Assembly: GCA_018697195.1 (NCBI GenBank)
Contig: CM031878.1
Span: 8,323,786-8,387,785, forward strand
From: Certhia americana
Lineage: Eukaryota; Chordata; Aves; Passeriformes; Certhiidae
Direction: 5' to 3'
Length of the DNA: 64,000 nt
Of this stretch, positions 47,301 to 57,500 are shown one piece after another; position 1 is the stretch's first letter; every line of letters begins with the position of its first letter. Made by a program: the position numbers and the translations under genes. The notes under the pieces were generated by a model. The model worked only from the letters and a program-made list of their open reading frames with translations, ran no database searches and was not told the origin of the DNA.

Positions 47301-49742
47301 CCCTCTCTGTGGCAAAGCAGCTCTCAGGAGCAGCCCCAGTGACAAGATACCTGTAGACAGAGCCACACAATGACACCCCCGTGCATCTCCCAGGGACTGG
47401 TGACACCTACAGGGACGCTTCCTGACCAGCCTCGGAAAAGTTCTGTCTCCTGGTGAGTCATGCAAAGTCCTCAGCAGTGCCACCAAGCAGAGGAGTGCAC
47501 TGCCCACCCACAGCTACGATCCTACAGCTGTGGGGTGGGGGGGTTACAGCCACAGCCACACTGCAGCCTCCTTTTAAAGATGTACCCTTTTCAGGGGCTT
47601 TCCCTTCTGGAAGCCACACAAAGAGCAGCACAACACAAAGGGATGATGGAGCTCACTGGCATGACCGGGTGGGAAAACCTAGGGAAGGTGCTGGAGGGCT
47701 TCACTCTGCAAGGACAGTGGTGGGGGCAAGCTGGGCTGGGGGAACAGTCACAAAAAAGGCAGGCAAGGATGGGGCTGTATGCCACAGATGGTGTGTCCCA
47801 GCTCCAAGGAGCAATAAGCCAGGATAGCTCTGAAATCAGTTCCTGTGAGTCCTCACACCATGGGATGCCCCAGAGAAAAAGAAAAAAGTGTCAGGTCTGG
47901 CCTGAGCCTGCTGCAGCCTCAGCTGGCACAACAAGGTGAGGGCAGGGGGCTGATGAGAAGGGCAGGGTAAGAAAGGAAGAATTGGAGGCAGCTCCTGAGC
48001 TGCGAGGGGGGTTGCAAATTCACGGGTCTGCTCTATTGCTGAGAGCTTGTGGCACCTTGGGGACACACCACAGGCACCTCAAAATGGCAGAAAAGCCAGT
48101 GACATCTCTGCACACAGCACTGGGCTCCTCGGTCAATGTCTGTCCAGCCCCACTGCCTGCCACAGGACACTTGCTCTAACGGGCATCTTGGCCAGGAGTT
48201 CAAGCTATCCCACAAATCTGCCTTCCTCCTCATCAGACAGGCAGAGGCAAGCTGCTCTTCCCAAGCTTGCTGGTGTATCACAGCTTAACTTAAAGCCATC
48301 AGACACCAAATGTGGCTTCATGACATGTCCAGCTCTCACTGCAATCCTGTTCAAGCAGGGCTCTGCAGGAGAAAAAGCTGGTTGCATGCAGAGGATTCAA
48401 TGCTACAATATGTCAAGAGCTGGTTAATACAGACCATGTATGCCAGGGCTGACTGTCAGCTGCTGCCTTGCTCACACCAGTACTGCAGCTCAGGGACAGG
48501 ACAGGGCATGGTGACACAGTGGACCACACTTCCCACAAGCACAGTCCTGAACTCTAGGCATCCCCAGGCCATTCCCTGCTTCCTCCCATGAGCAATGCTC
48601 ACCTTGGCTGCAGGAAGCAGGTGATTCCAGAACGGAGCTCCCTTGGCATCAGTGCTGCGGCAGGCTGTGGGCACAGGATGGCATGGTAGGACCCTTTTCT
48701 TCCTTGCTGGCGGGGACAGACTCTCATCCTCAGAGCAGGAGTCGGCCATAACCTCACCAGCAGGCAGCAACTTCCTTTTGGCTGGGCAGGTGCTGCTGAG
48801 CTGGCTGCTCCCACAGGGTGTCATCTCCTGGGAGCTCAGGTTGCTGGGCTCGGGGCTCATTGCTGTCTGCAGAACTGGGGACTCCCTGCACCCATTGGCC
48901 ACTGCTGGCCCTTCCGCTTCTCCACTAGCCCTGCTGGTGTGAGCTGGGCTGCTCCCTGGCTTTTCTCTTTTCCCACCATGGTCCAACTGGGTAGTTTGTG
49001 CAATACTGTGCAATTCAAGGTGAAGTACATTGTGGCCACTTGCTGGCTCCCCATTCTCTCCATAGTCTATGGGCTGATCCCCTGATGAGACAGGGCAACT
49101 GTCTCTCATGTGCAAAGTACTGCAAGCAATGTGCCGGGGCCAGGAGGAGGAGCAGGAGGAGGAGGAGGAGGAGGAGGAGGAGGAGAAGGAGAAGGAGGAG
49201 GAGGAGGAGGAGGAGGAGGAGGAGGAGGAAGAGACATCCTGTGACTTGTCCTCTCTGCTGACGTTGGGGCTGTGGCTAGGGCCGCCCTCACAGCGGTGCT
49301 CCACCACCCGCAGCCCACTGTGGGAGAAGTGCTGGGCAGAGCCACAGAGGGAGAGCTCCTCCACCAGCAGACCATCCTCAAAGGTATCATCATCCAGAGA
49401 AGGCTGCCCAGGGCCCACATCCACGCCCCTGTCACCCCAGTGAGTTCGTTTGGGATCTCGCCCTCCCTCTGGAGTTCGCTGCTCAGGGTATCCCCTCTTG
49501 ACAGCTGGCCGTGTGCCTGCCCGCTGCTCCGTGCTCTCAGAGGAGCTGGAGAGATGGGAGAAGATGGACACCTGGTAAACCTTCTGGCGCTTGATCTCTG
49601 TCTCATTGTAGCCCATGAGGATGCTGCGGTGGGTGCAGCACTGCGAGGAAGGCTCCAAGGGTGTCTCCCCACTGGGCCGGGACAGGCTGGGGTCTGTGCT
49701 GCGCTCTGGGGGCAGAGACGTCTCTGTGTGGATGTGCCGCAT
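44389..49742 (-). CDS. ATOSB: ATOSB (FAM214B), Atos homolog B
   Basis: ATOSB is a nuclear protein related to Drosophila Atossa, thought to act as a transcriptional regulator. Coding exons: 48603-49742, 46971-47029, 46545-46641, 45955-46113, 45508-45576, 44845-45050, 44389-44542. Phases agree and total 1884 nt, giving 627 aa (human 538). The start MRHIHTE matches human MRHVQAE, and an in-frame TGA lies three codons upstream. Conserved parts: KVYQVSIFS, SAQHFSHSGLRVVEHR, the AKRKLLPAGE patch, ALLGNFE (to residue 432), then the paired C-terminal Atos domains GRFAPSGRIEGFTAEIGASG and KTVVKMFLVTYDFQDMPANH, ending KIYLHDDIRLLFSRKS...YSPRA. Most of the length difference is in the disordered N-terminal exon, including a serine tract at residues 171-200. 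The short second exon has a tight donor (AAATC|GTGAGT) and was placed by homology to human GRRLK. Confidence 0.94.
49143..49232 (-). repeat. ATOSB: TCC trinucleotide array coding poly-serine in ATOSB
   Basis: Nearly every codon in this stretch is TCC on the coding strand (GGA on plus). It encodes 13 Ser, Phe-Ser-Phe, 10 Ser, Cys, 3 Ser at ATOSB residues 171-200. The human protein has no comparable run between VVEQR and the CNTLHTRD segment. The plus strand is an uninterrupted purine tract except at the Cys codon. Confidence 0.95.
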
Positions 49743-49907
49743 GGAGCCTCACTTGCTGGGACTCTGAGCAGAGCCCATGCAGCAGCAGGAGGGGGACTGT
49801 AAAGTGCCACGGGTCAGGGTGCAAGGGCAGGAGATGGGAGCTGGGCCCCCTCTCACTCAGGATCTCTGTGTGAGCCCTCTACTATGAGGTGCTCTGCAGC
49901 ACAGCAT
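49743..49907 (-). other. ATOSB: ATOSB 5' UTR part of the first coding exon, with two short uORFs
   Basis: A strong acceptor (CTTTTTTCTCCAG) ends at 49908, so the exon carrying the start codon begins at 49907. Two upstream ATGs lie inside it. The first uses the first three bases of the exon and ends at TGA after 16 sense codons (49857-49907). The second opens at 49775 and ends at TGA nine codons later, only a few bases before the main ATG. Both are out of frame with, or terminated before, the main start. Confidence 0.6.
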
Positions 49908-50093
49908 CTGGAGAAAAAAGAGAGCAGAAGAATGAGGATCAGCCCAGAATCTCCATCCTCACCCAGGCTTCTGGCTGCAAGGCACCCACTGAGACATGAC
50001 TCCTCACACAGCCCACTTGAACCTCCATCTCCAGGGACAGGAAGAGGAACGAGGCTGATGTGTCTTTCTGGGATACCCTGAGGCATCACCCAC

Positions 50094-50159
50094 CTGCAGG
50101 TTCAGCACTTCCTTCCTGGCTCGGGCAAGGAGAGAAGTCTCCAGACAGGCAGGAGACTC
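50094..50159 (-). other. Candidate ATOSB leader exon (L5)
   Basis: It is bounded by an acceptor with a good pyrimidine tract (CCTGTCCAGACTTGTCCACAG) and a donor, CTGCAG|GTGGGT. A longer form starting at 50222 (CCACAACAG acceptor) is also possible. It is open in more than one frame. It is assigned to the ATOSB leader only because it lies in the right orientation upstream of the first coding exon. Confidence 0.3.
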
Positions 50160-50899
50160 CTGTGGACAAGTCTGGACAGGTGGGGAGGAAGAGGCCTGCC
50201 CTCTGCCAGGGACACGCTTGTGCTGTTGTGGAGCACAGGAGTCAGGCAGGTCAGACCAGTCCCAGGGGCTCAGGCCTGTAATCACACCCTTTGGGCAACA
50301 GCAGCAACTGTGTCCCAGTGCTGGCCACGACAACCTGACCCAGCCACGTGCACTGAATGAGGCAGGGCTGCTGCCAGCTCCATGGTGGGGACAGGAACAT
50401 GGCCTAACATCCCTTTTACCTCTGCCAGCTTGGACCAGGCATCTCCAGCACTTCAGTCAGCAGCTGGGAGGTACCAGGGTCACCATCCACCCACTCCTGC
50501 CAGCTCCAAGGGCCTGCCCTTCTCTGTGCAGCATGGTGCCTTACTTTTGATTTTCAGTCCAGTTTGTGAGAGCTGTGGGAATCTTGTCCACATGATGGAT
50601 TTTTTTCAGGCCATGAAAAATACTGAAATGGCTGCAAGAGCTGAGGAGATCGCAGGAAAAGTCACCAACAGACTGAGGACAAACTGCCCGTGCCTGGCAG
50701 CTCTGCCTTTTGCCTGTCTTTGCAGCTGTGCCTGATCTTGTGGAGCAAGGGCTTAGGGGCAAGGGAGCAATAGGAAAATTCGCTCTCCAAGAGGATCTCT
50801 GCTATATGGAGAGTGAGCCTGCAGGTTTGCTGTTTTGGCCCTGCTGGGATGTGGATGGGAAAATGGCAGGCCAAGGAGCTTGAGCCCAGGGGATCTGTT

Positions 50900-51475
50900 T
50901 AAAAGGAGTGATAAAAGGTATAACCGTGCACCAGGATATGTTGGGGACTGACTGGCTGGAAAGCAGCACAACAGAAAAGGCCCTGGGGGTTCTGGTGGGC
51001 GCCAAGTTGACCATGAGCCAGCAATGTGCCCTTGCAGCAAAGAAAAACAATAGTGCACCAGGCACAGCATTAACAGCAGGTTGAGTGAACTGATCCTCCC
51101 TCTCTGCTAGCGCTGGTGAGGCCGTGTTAGAGAGAGTGCAAAATGTGACACGAAAAAAATTAAGGGAATGGAGCATCTGTCCTGTGGGGAAAGGCTGTGA
51201 GAGCTGTGACTATTCAGCCTGGAGAAGAGAAGACTCAGTGAGATCTTATCTATCTATCTATCTAGATAGATAAGAGGTTCCCTCTGAATATCAGAAAACA
51301 CCTTTTTGTTTTACTGTGACTGAGCACTATAACCAGTTACCTAGAGAGGCTGTGGAACCTTCATCCTTGCGAGATATCCAGAAGTCATGAGGACAAAGTC
51401 CTGGGGAATGGCTCTAGGTGGGGCTGGTCTAGATAACCTCCAGATGTCCCTGCCAACCTCAACCCCTCTGTGTAG
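50900..51475 (+). mobile_element. CR1 LINE 3' portion, plus orientation
   Basis: It contains ATGTTGGGGACTGACTGGCTGGAAAGCAGC, the GGCCCTGGGGGTTCTGGTGG block, GCGCTGGTGAGGCCGTGTTAGAG, a CTATTCAGCCTGGAGAAGAGAAG block and a worn tail. A TATC repeat with a hairpin (51244-51275) interrupts it. It is older and more diverged than the STOML2 intron copies. Confidence 0.8.
51244..51275. repeat. TATC microsatellite forming a perfect hairpin
   Basis: A short TATC array turns into its own complement. Arms 51244-51256 and 51263-51275 pair without mismatch (13 bases) around a 6-base loop. It lies within the CR1 fragment. Confidence 0.85.
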
Positions 51476-51517
51476 CCCACAACACTGCAGCCTGTCCTGG
51501 CTGCCCCCCACACTCAC

Positions 51518-51719
51518 CTCTCTGCAGCAGGACCCTGCTTTGCTCTGGATTAACCTCTCTGCCCCGCAGCAGGCGGTCGTTGGCACAATTAGCTGAAGAC
51601 ACCTGCCAGTCAGGCACCCCCCAGAAGCGGCGTGGCTGTCGTGGAATGGCTCCCACCATCACGGTGTGCCTCCAAACCTCTGCAACGTCCTCTCCAGCTC
51701 TTCAGTGTCCACAGTGGCT
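51518..51719 (-). other. Candidate ATOSB leader exon (L4) with a long open frame
   Basis: The acceptor is strong (CTCCCCCTTTCCTTCCCCTCAG) and so is the donor (CAGAGAG|GTGAGTG). An ATG at 51657-51659 in a good initiation context (GTGATGG) opens 47 codons up to the donor, beginning MVGAIPRQPRRFWGVPDW. Spliced in phase to L5 and then to the first coding exon, it would encode 77 residues and stop at TAG 49882-49884. I do not recognise the product. It may be an untranslated leader exon of ATOSB. Confidence 0.35.
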
Positions 51720-52319
51720 CTGAGGGGAAGGAAAGGGGGAGATACAGGGCTGGGGTGATTCAGATGCTTTCTGGGAGAAGGGCAGGAGTGTGTTTCCTGT
51801 CTGCAGGGTCACACAGGCAGGGAAGGCAGCATTTAGGCTTAGCCTTTCTCAGCCTCCCAAATCAAAAGCCACATACATCTCAGCCACCTCAGGCAGTGCT
51901 AACACCTTGATTTCCATTTAAACCACAAATATTTTAAGCTAAGCTGTGAACTCTCATACCTGGCTTGTTTTTACATCCCTTTTGCATGCCTTCCTGTATG
52001 AAACCTGTATGTGCATAGGAACAGACTCCTCTTTCTTTCTGGTGACCATTTCATGCCTTGTTTTCCAAGACACTGCAGCAACCTCTGGGCCTCCAGCTAG
52101 CTCCTGGTCTCATGTTCACCTCCTCCCCCTTCCACCCACAGCACAGGACAGTTTCTGGCCCTACAGATAAGGAGAAGAGCTTGGAATTGTTTTCTTCCAA
52201 TAAGAGATGCTGGTCAGGGAAGGCAGAAATGAGGAGCCTGACAGCCCTGAGCCGTGATGGCCCCCCACCAGTTTTCCCCAGCACAAAGACAGCAATCCTT
52301 TCATGTGCACAGCACTCAC

Positions 52320-52559
52320 CTGTTCAGATGTGCCCTTGATGCACAACAGAGATTTGCAGATGCAACACAGCTCCCCTGTGGTCATAATCCACGGGCACTG
52401 CAGCTTTGATGCCTGGAAGAGGGCGTGGAGAAGAGTCAGCTGAAGCAGCAGCTCATAGTGCAACACCTTCAGAGTGTGCAGGAGCCCTTGGGCATCTCCA
52501 CCCTCAGCACCTCTATGGCAGAGGCAGCTCATGGGCTTCACTAACCCAGGCATCTCCAG
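52320..52559 (-). other. Candidate ATOSB leader exon (L3), fully open
   Basis: The acceptor (AATTTTCTCCTTTAG) and the donor (GAACAG|GTGAGTG) both match consensus well. The 240 bases are open across all 80 codons in one frame (LEMPGLVKPMSCLC... to KGTSEQ), with a Cys-rich CCICKSLLC stretch. Joined to L4 this frame closes within six codons. It therefore cannot continue into ATOSB. It is either a leader exon with a large uORF or part of an unrecognised transcript. Confidence 0.3.
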
Positions 52560-52599
52560 CTAAAGGAGAAAATTTGGCCTATCCCTGGGGATCATGCCT

Positions 52600-55500
52600 T
52601 CCCCGTCTCCCTTCTCATGCATCCCTCAAATGGAGGCTCGCTGCAGCACCCATCCAGTGGGAAGCCACTGTCCGGGCACCCCAAGCCAGCTGTGACTACT
52701 GCTCTGAAGGCTGGAAATAGCAGGACCAGGCAAATGAACAAAAACCACAAATGGATGCTCAGAGGCAGCAACACTCAAGATCCCTTCTGGCATCCTGCTC
52801 TGGCAAATTCCGCATCCCTGCAACTTGCACGTGGGAAGCCAGCATCAGCTGTGCTCTCTGCCTGACCTCACCTGCCCCAGAAAACAGGCTGTTCTTTCAC
52901 TATGTTTCCAGTAAGATTTGTAATTACAGGCTGTCATGACCAGTCCCTGAGAGCTGGACAGCTCAAAAGCCACCACCACTGCTGAGGAAGGGCACTGCCA
53001 GCAGCCAGCCAGAACAGGATCTGTTGAGACTCAATACAACTGCACCCAAGGAGCACTTTGCAGCAGGGCAGATCAGTGTGGCAGCATAACACACCATGGG
53101 TCCAAAACCTCAACAAAAGCTTTTTGTAAAGCCCAGCTCCTCCTGGCACACCATGAGGCCTGCACCAAAGCAGGTAGGAAAGCAAGTGAATGCCCTCAGT
53201 TGTGGGCGGATGCTGAAGTGGTAACATGCTGTGCTCTGCCTGCCTGAAAGGTTGCTGTTTCCCTCCTCCGTCCCTGAGGGAGACTTGTACCATGACTTGT
53301 GTGGCATTATCAACCACTGGGAAGCAAAATCAGCATGAAGCAGCCTGGTGCAGTAGAAGAAAGAGTGTGTCCATGCCAGAACAAGCATACAGTTTCACCT
53401 GCATCCTTTCATTCTCTTTCCAGTACCCCTCTGAAGTCACAGCCATTTTCTCCCCAGCAGCAGCTGCCTTTCAGGAGAATGGACAGGCTGACCTTCTAGC
53501 ACCACAAATCCATCCCAGCTGAGCTCTCAACACCAGTCATCAGGTGCTGCCAGCACCAGCCACTAGAACACATGGCTAGAACAAGAGGCTACATAATCTT
53601 TTGCCAAGCCCAGATACTGTTGCTTGAAGCATCCTGCTGGAAAATGCCAGCCCCACAGCAGGGACAGGAAAGATCACCCAAAGCGTCTCCAAGTACACCC
53701 TAAGATCTCCTTCAACATCCTCCTGGAGGAATGCCCATCAACCTGGGATGGGGAAGAGCTGGGTCGTAGCTCTGTTTCTCATTCTTCTTGAGTTGCAAGA
53801 GGCTGTATCCCAGAGAGGTTCTCCTGGCAGTGCCAAGTGCCTCCCAGGGCAGTTCCTCCTTGCTGAGAGCCCATCCAGCTCACAGTAGAGCTCAGCCTCT
53901 AGCACCAAGGGAACTCATCACCTCCCCACAGAGCAGAACAGCAACCCTGGGACCATGGCCTCCTGCACTCCAAGCAGGTGAAAAAAGGAGAGAAAAAGGG
54001 AGAAAGCACCTGTCACCTCTCCTTTCTCCTCTCCTTGAGCCAGACATTGCCAGAGCCCTAAGTCTGGCCACATGGATGGGAGAGAGCCAGGCCCAAGGCT
54101 TCACCAGCTCAGCTGAGCAGCACAAGTACCATCCCTGTGGACATAGCACATGGGGCTCCATGTGCCCACACAAAGGGTTTGGCCCCTCCTAAGATCATGT
54201 GATTCTGGTTTTTTTTTTTTTGTTTTTTGGGGGTTTTTTACAGTATTTCAGTCTGTGCTGGTGCTCTAAGATAGGACTCAAAGAGCTTTGCCTCTTAAGG
54301 GAAGCCCAGCCATAGCTCTTCCACTCTCTGCCCTACGCCTGCCAAGGCCTCCTCATTGCTCAGAAAACAGGCAGGCACTCTGCTTTTGCCAATTACTCCC
54401 AGCACCTGGATCTGAAGCTATGCCAGGGACAACTTTCCTCTATTTCTTTGCCAGGGGAAGGGCACCACGCTTCAACACCCAAGAAATACCCAGTCCCAAA
54501 TGACCTGCAGAGAGGGAGCATGTCCCATGCACTGGGGCAGAAATGTTGTGGGCCTTGGGGACATGGAGCCATCAGAGCCTGACATGGAAAAACACAGCCA
54601 AGCCTGGTGGGATTGGGTCAGGGACTTGGCTTACCTGCTGGTTCCATTCCTATTAGCACATCCAGGGGGAAAGAAGGTTTAACAGACTGTGGTCTCAGCC
54701 TGGAGGCAACAGAGCAGGATGGCAGGTGAGGATGGGTCCCTGGCTGGGCAATGCAGCAGGGGTACCACGTGCTGAGCTGCAGCCTGCAAAAGGATCTGTT
54801 GCTGTTTGAGCTGTACTGTGCCAGCCAGCGAGGAAGCAGGAAGAGTGTGGAGCAGGGAGGTTATCAGTCATGAGGTAGAGCCCTTGGGAGCCTGGCAGGG
54901 CTGGTAGCACAGCACCAGTGCAAGGAAGAGAGCAAGAGCTGTGCCCAAAGTTGCCACATTTGTCCAGGGGGATCCAGTGCCTTCTCAGAGCAGTGCTGCC
55001 AGGCAGTCAAAAGGGACACATGGCCAGTGGACAGGTGGCTTTGACCTGGGCACTGCTGCTGGCACAGAGCACCAGCCTTGTCAGGGCCAAGAAAGGTCTT
55101 TGCACAATTTTGGCCTTAAAACCCTCCAAACCAACCCCTAAATGGCTTTTGCTGCCCTTCTCTCCCGCTTCTTCTCCTGGGAAGTGCTATGGGGAGACAC
55201 TGGTAGCCTCGCTGTGGGTGAAGCAGGAAGGAGAAGCCAGGAAGGAAGAAGGGCCATCATTAGGAGAGTGCAAATAATCACCTTCAGAACAAGCAGTATA
55301 CAAGGCAAGAGAAGAAGCAACAGAAACTGCTGGAAAGAGACTGTCTGGAGTATAAATAACAACTCTATTGGTCCTATCTGAACCCAAGAAGAAGGAAGGA
55401 AATTAAGCAGTGTGAGCACAAACCCAGGAGCTCCCTGGCACAGACTAGGAGCAGAGCTTGTGAAGTGCCAGCAGGCAGAAAGTTTCCGTCACAGCCCTGA

Positions 55501-56380
55501 AGGATGGCAGCACTAACAGCAATGCTGCCACCAGAGAAGGGTTCCTGCACAGTCTGACAGATCAGGCATCTCACCATCAGGAGAGAGACAGACACGTGAG
55601 GCTGGGGACTACCTCCAGCACTGTAGCAGAGGTGGCAATCCCAGGGAGAAGCTGACTAGGGAGATGCTAGAGGAGCAAACTGTGACTAAAGGGAAAAATG
55701 ACCACTGACCATGGCTCTGGCACTATCCTGGAATTCAGTTTGGGGAGGAAGGAGCTGACACTTGGTGGAAACAACAGGGAGAAAGAAGGAGAGGGAAGGG
55801 GAGTGGATACAGAGGGAGGGAGCCTCCTTGCCCCACTGCAAGGGCGAGTGCTGCTCTCGAAGGTCCTCAGGAGGCCTCCTGCCGTGCCAGATTTATGCAG
55901 TTGCAGAGCCTCCACCAGTGCTAGCCCCTGCTAGGAATGGAGAAGAAGCCTGAGCCCAGAGGGGAAGCATGGGGCAAGAGGTATTGCCCATGTCAGGAGT
56001 GCAAGCTCCCTCTAGGAGACACAGCTTTTCCAAGAGACACAGAGAGAGAGAGAGACCTGACACCTCCCTGTGCCCACAGCACCGTGTCCCTGAGGTGCTG
56101 CTGCCCCCTCCCATCCCTCGGGAGGCAGCACTGACAGGGTACAGAAGCTCCTGGGGACAGAGCAGCCCTCTCTCCAGTGCATCTTGCTGGGGTTCCAAGC
56201 TGCAGCAGCCTCCTCAAGGGCTGAGGTCTGCCCAGCAACATGCAGTGCCTCCCCAGCCTAGCACCACACACAGGTGCCGCAGGGACGGAGCCCTTCCGCT
56301 CGGCCAAGTCAGGATAACACAATGAAACCTCTTCTGGGAGCTGGGGGAGCCGGAGCAGAGCTCCCAGCCCAGTGACTTAC
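52600..56380. other. Presumed intron of the ATOSB leader
   Basis: This 3.8-kb stretch contains no exon I can recognise and no clear CR1 copy. A T/G homopolymer block lies at 54211-54238. Open frames here are short and lack family resemblance or paired splice sites. Confidence 0.45.
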
Positions 56381-56474
56381 CCCTTCTCCCTCTGATGTCC
56401 CTCATCCTGGCACGGATTGCCTCCACACACCTTTCCCAGGTGCCTGGCTTGCCGACGGCGATGCTGACAATAGC
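56381..56474 (-). other. Candidate ATOSB leader exon (L2)
   Basis: The acceptor has a C/T-rich tract (AACCCCCCTTCCCAGCCACAG) and the donor is near consensus (AAGGG|GTAAGTCA). The 94 bases are open in one frame (AIVSIAVGKPGTWERCVEAI and on). That frame reaches a stop 16 codons into L3 if the two are joined. No known protein was recognised. Confidence 0.35.
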
Positions 56475-56479
56475 CTGTG

Positions 56480-57500
56480 GCTGGGAAGGGGGGTTTACAG
56501 GGTCTGCAGGCAGATCCCACTATGCGACAGCCACCTGTGTAAAGCTTTCCCCCACGTCCAACCCCCTCCCCGCCAACCTCCCCTCCACGCACGGCTGCCC
56601 CTCTTCCCAGGAAAGCGCAGTCAAAGAATGAAAAGCGGCTTAAAATCCGGCAGGACAATCGGGCAGCTCTCCAAGGCCGGCAGCACCCCCTGCCCACCCA
56701 GCCCAGCAGGTTCAAACCTCTGCGATACAGCCCACGGCCGCCCAGCTCCAGTGTTCGACCGGGAGGGAGCCCAGGAAACCTGCAGCAGGCAGGGCAGGGA
56801 AATCCCACGCAGCAGCCGCTTACGGGGAGGACAGCCCAGGTTGAGGACAGACCTTTGTCTCTGCCTGCCTGTCTCGCTCGCTCGCTGCCGGAGGAGGAAG
56901 AGGGGGGCGGTGGGGGACAGCGAGCAAAGATAACACCCCTAGGAGGGATGTCACAGCCACGTTAATCACTTGGAATTCCAGCCAGCGCGCCGCAAATATG
57001 GGCAGCAAATGGAGATGCTCAAAGCTCTCAAATAATTGGATCCTTTCACAAGAGCCGAGCCCAGAATCCAGCACAGGAATTCAGTCCCCGCTGGAAGTCG
57101 AGAGATCAAATACACGGAGAGGCAGGCGCAGCACAAGCAATTCTCAGCCACCGCTGTATCCAGCTCCGTAGCCTTTGGCTCTGCTTTAATCTCAGGTGCC
57201 TTCCCAGCGGGAGCGAGGGGGGCCACAGCGGAGAGCCCGAGTGCCCAGCTGAGGACCGGCCCCTTCCCATCCAACTTACTCGACTTGTGGCAAGGTGCAG
57301 AAGCGCTGTCAGTGCTAAAGAGGGTTTTGTGAGGGAGACCGGCTGCCTCGAAGCCTTGCTCGACCGGAGGAACAGTCCATGGGACGGAGACCCCTGAAGC
57401 TGCTGTTTGGCCTCTGCTGCCCTGCAGGGGAGATGCCTGGCCCGGCAGGATTCCCAGCCCGCATCACATTCCCGGCGAGACGCACACGCGGCACATGTAG
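56480..57500 (-). promoter_or_regulatory. CpG island, likely ATOSB promoter and first exon
   Basis: CpG density is clearly raised compared with the flanks, with GC boxes and a (CTCG)n stretch at about 56874-56885. A donor, TCGA|GTAAGT, at 57274-57279 on the minus strand would end a first exon at 57280. A second possible donor is near 56820. It is the only CpG-rich block upstream of ATOSB in the window. Human ATOSB is also transcribed away from UNC13B at this side. Confidence 0.5.

Noticed and set aside
49108..49443. Plus-strand poly-Glu open frame
   Set aside because: It is the antisense reading of the ATOSB TCC array. The conserved ATOSB frame is on the other strand.
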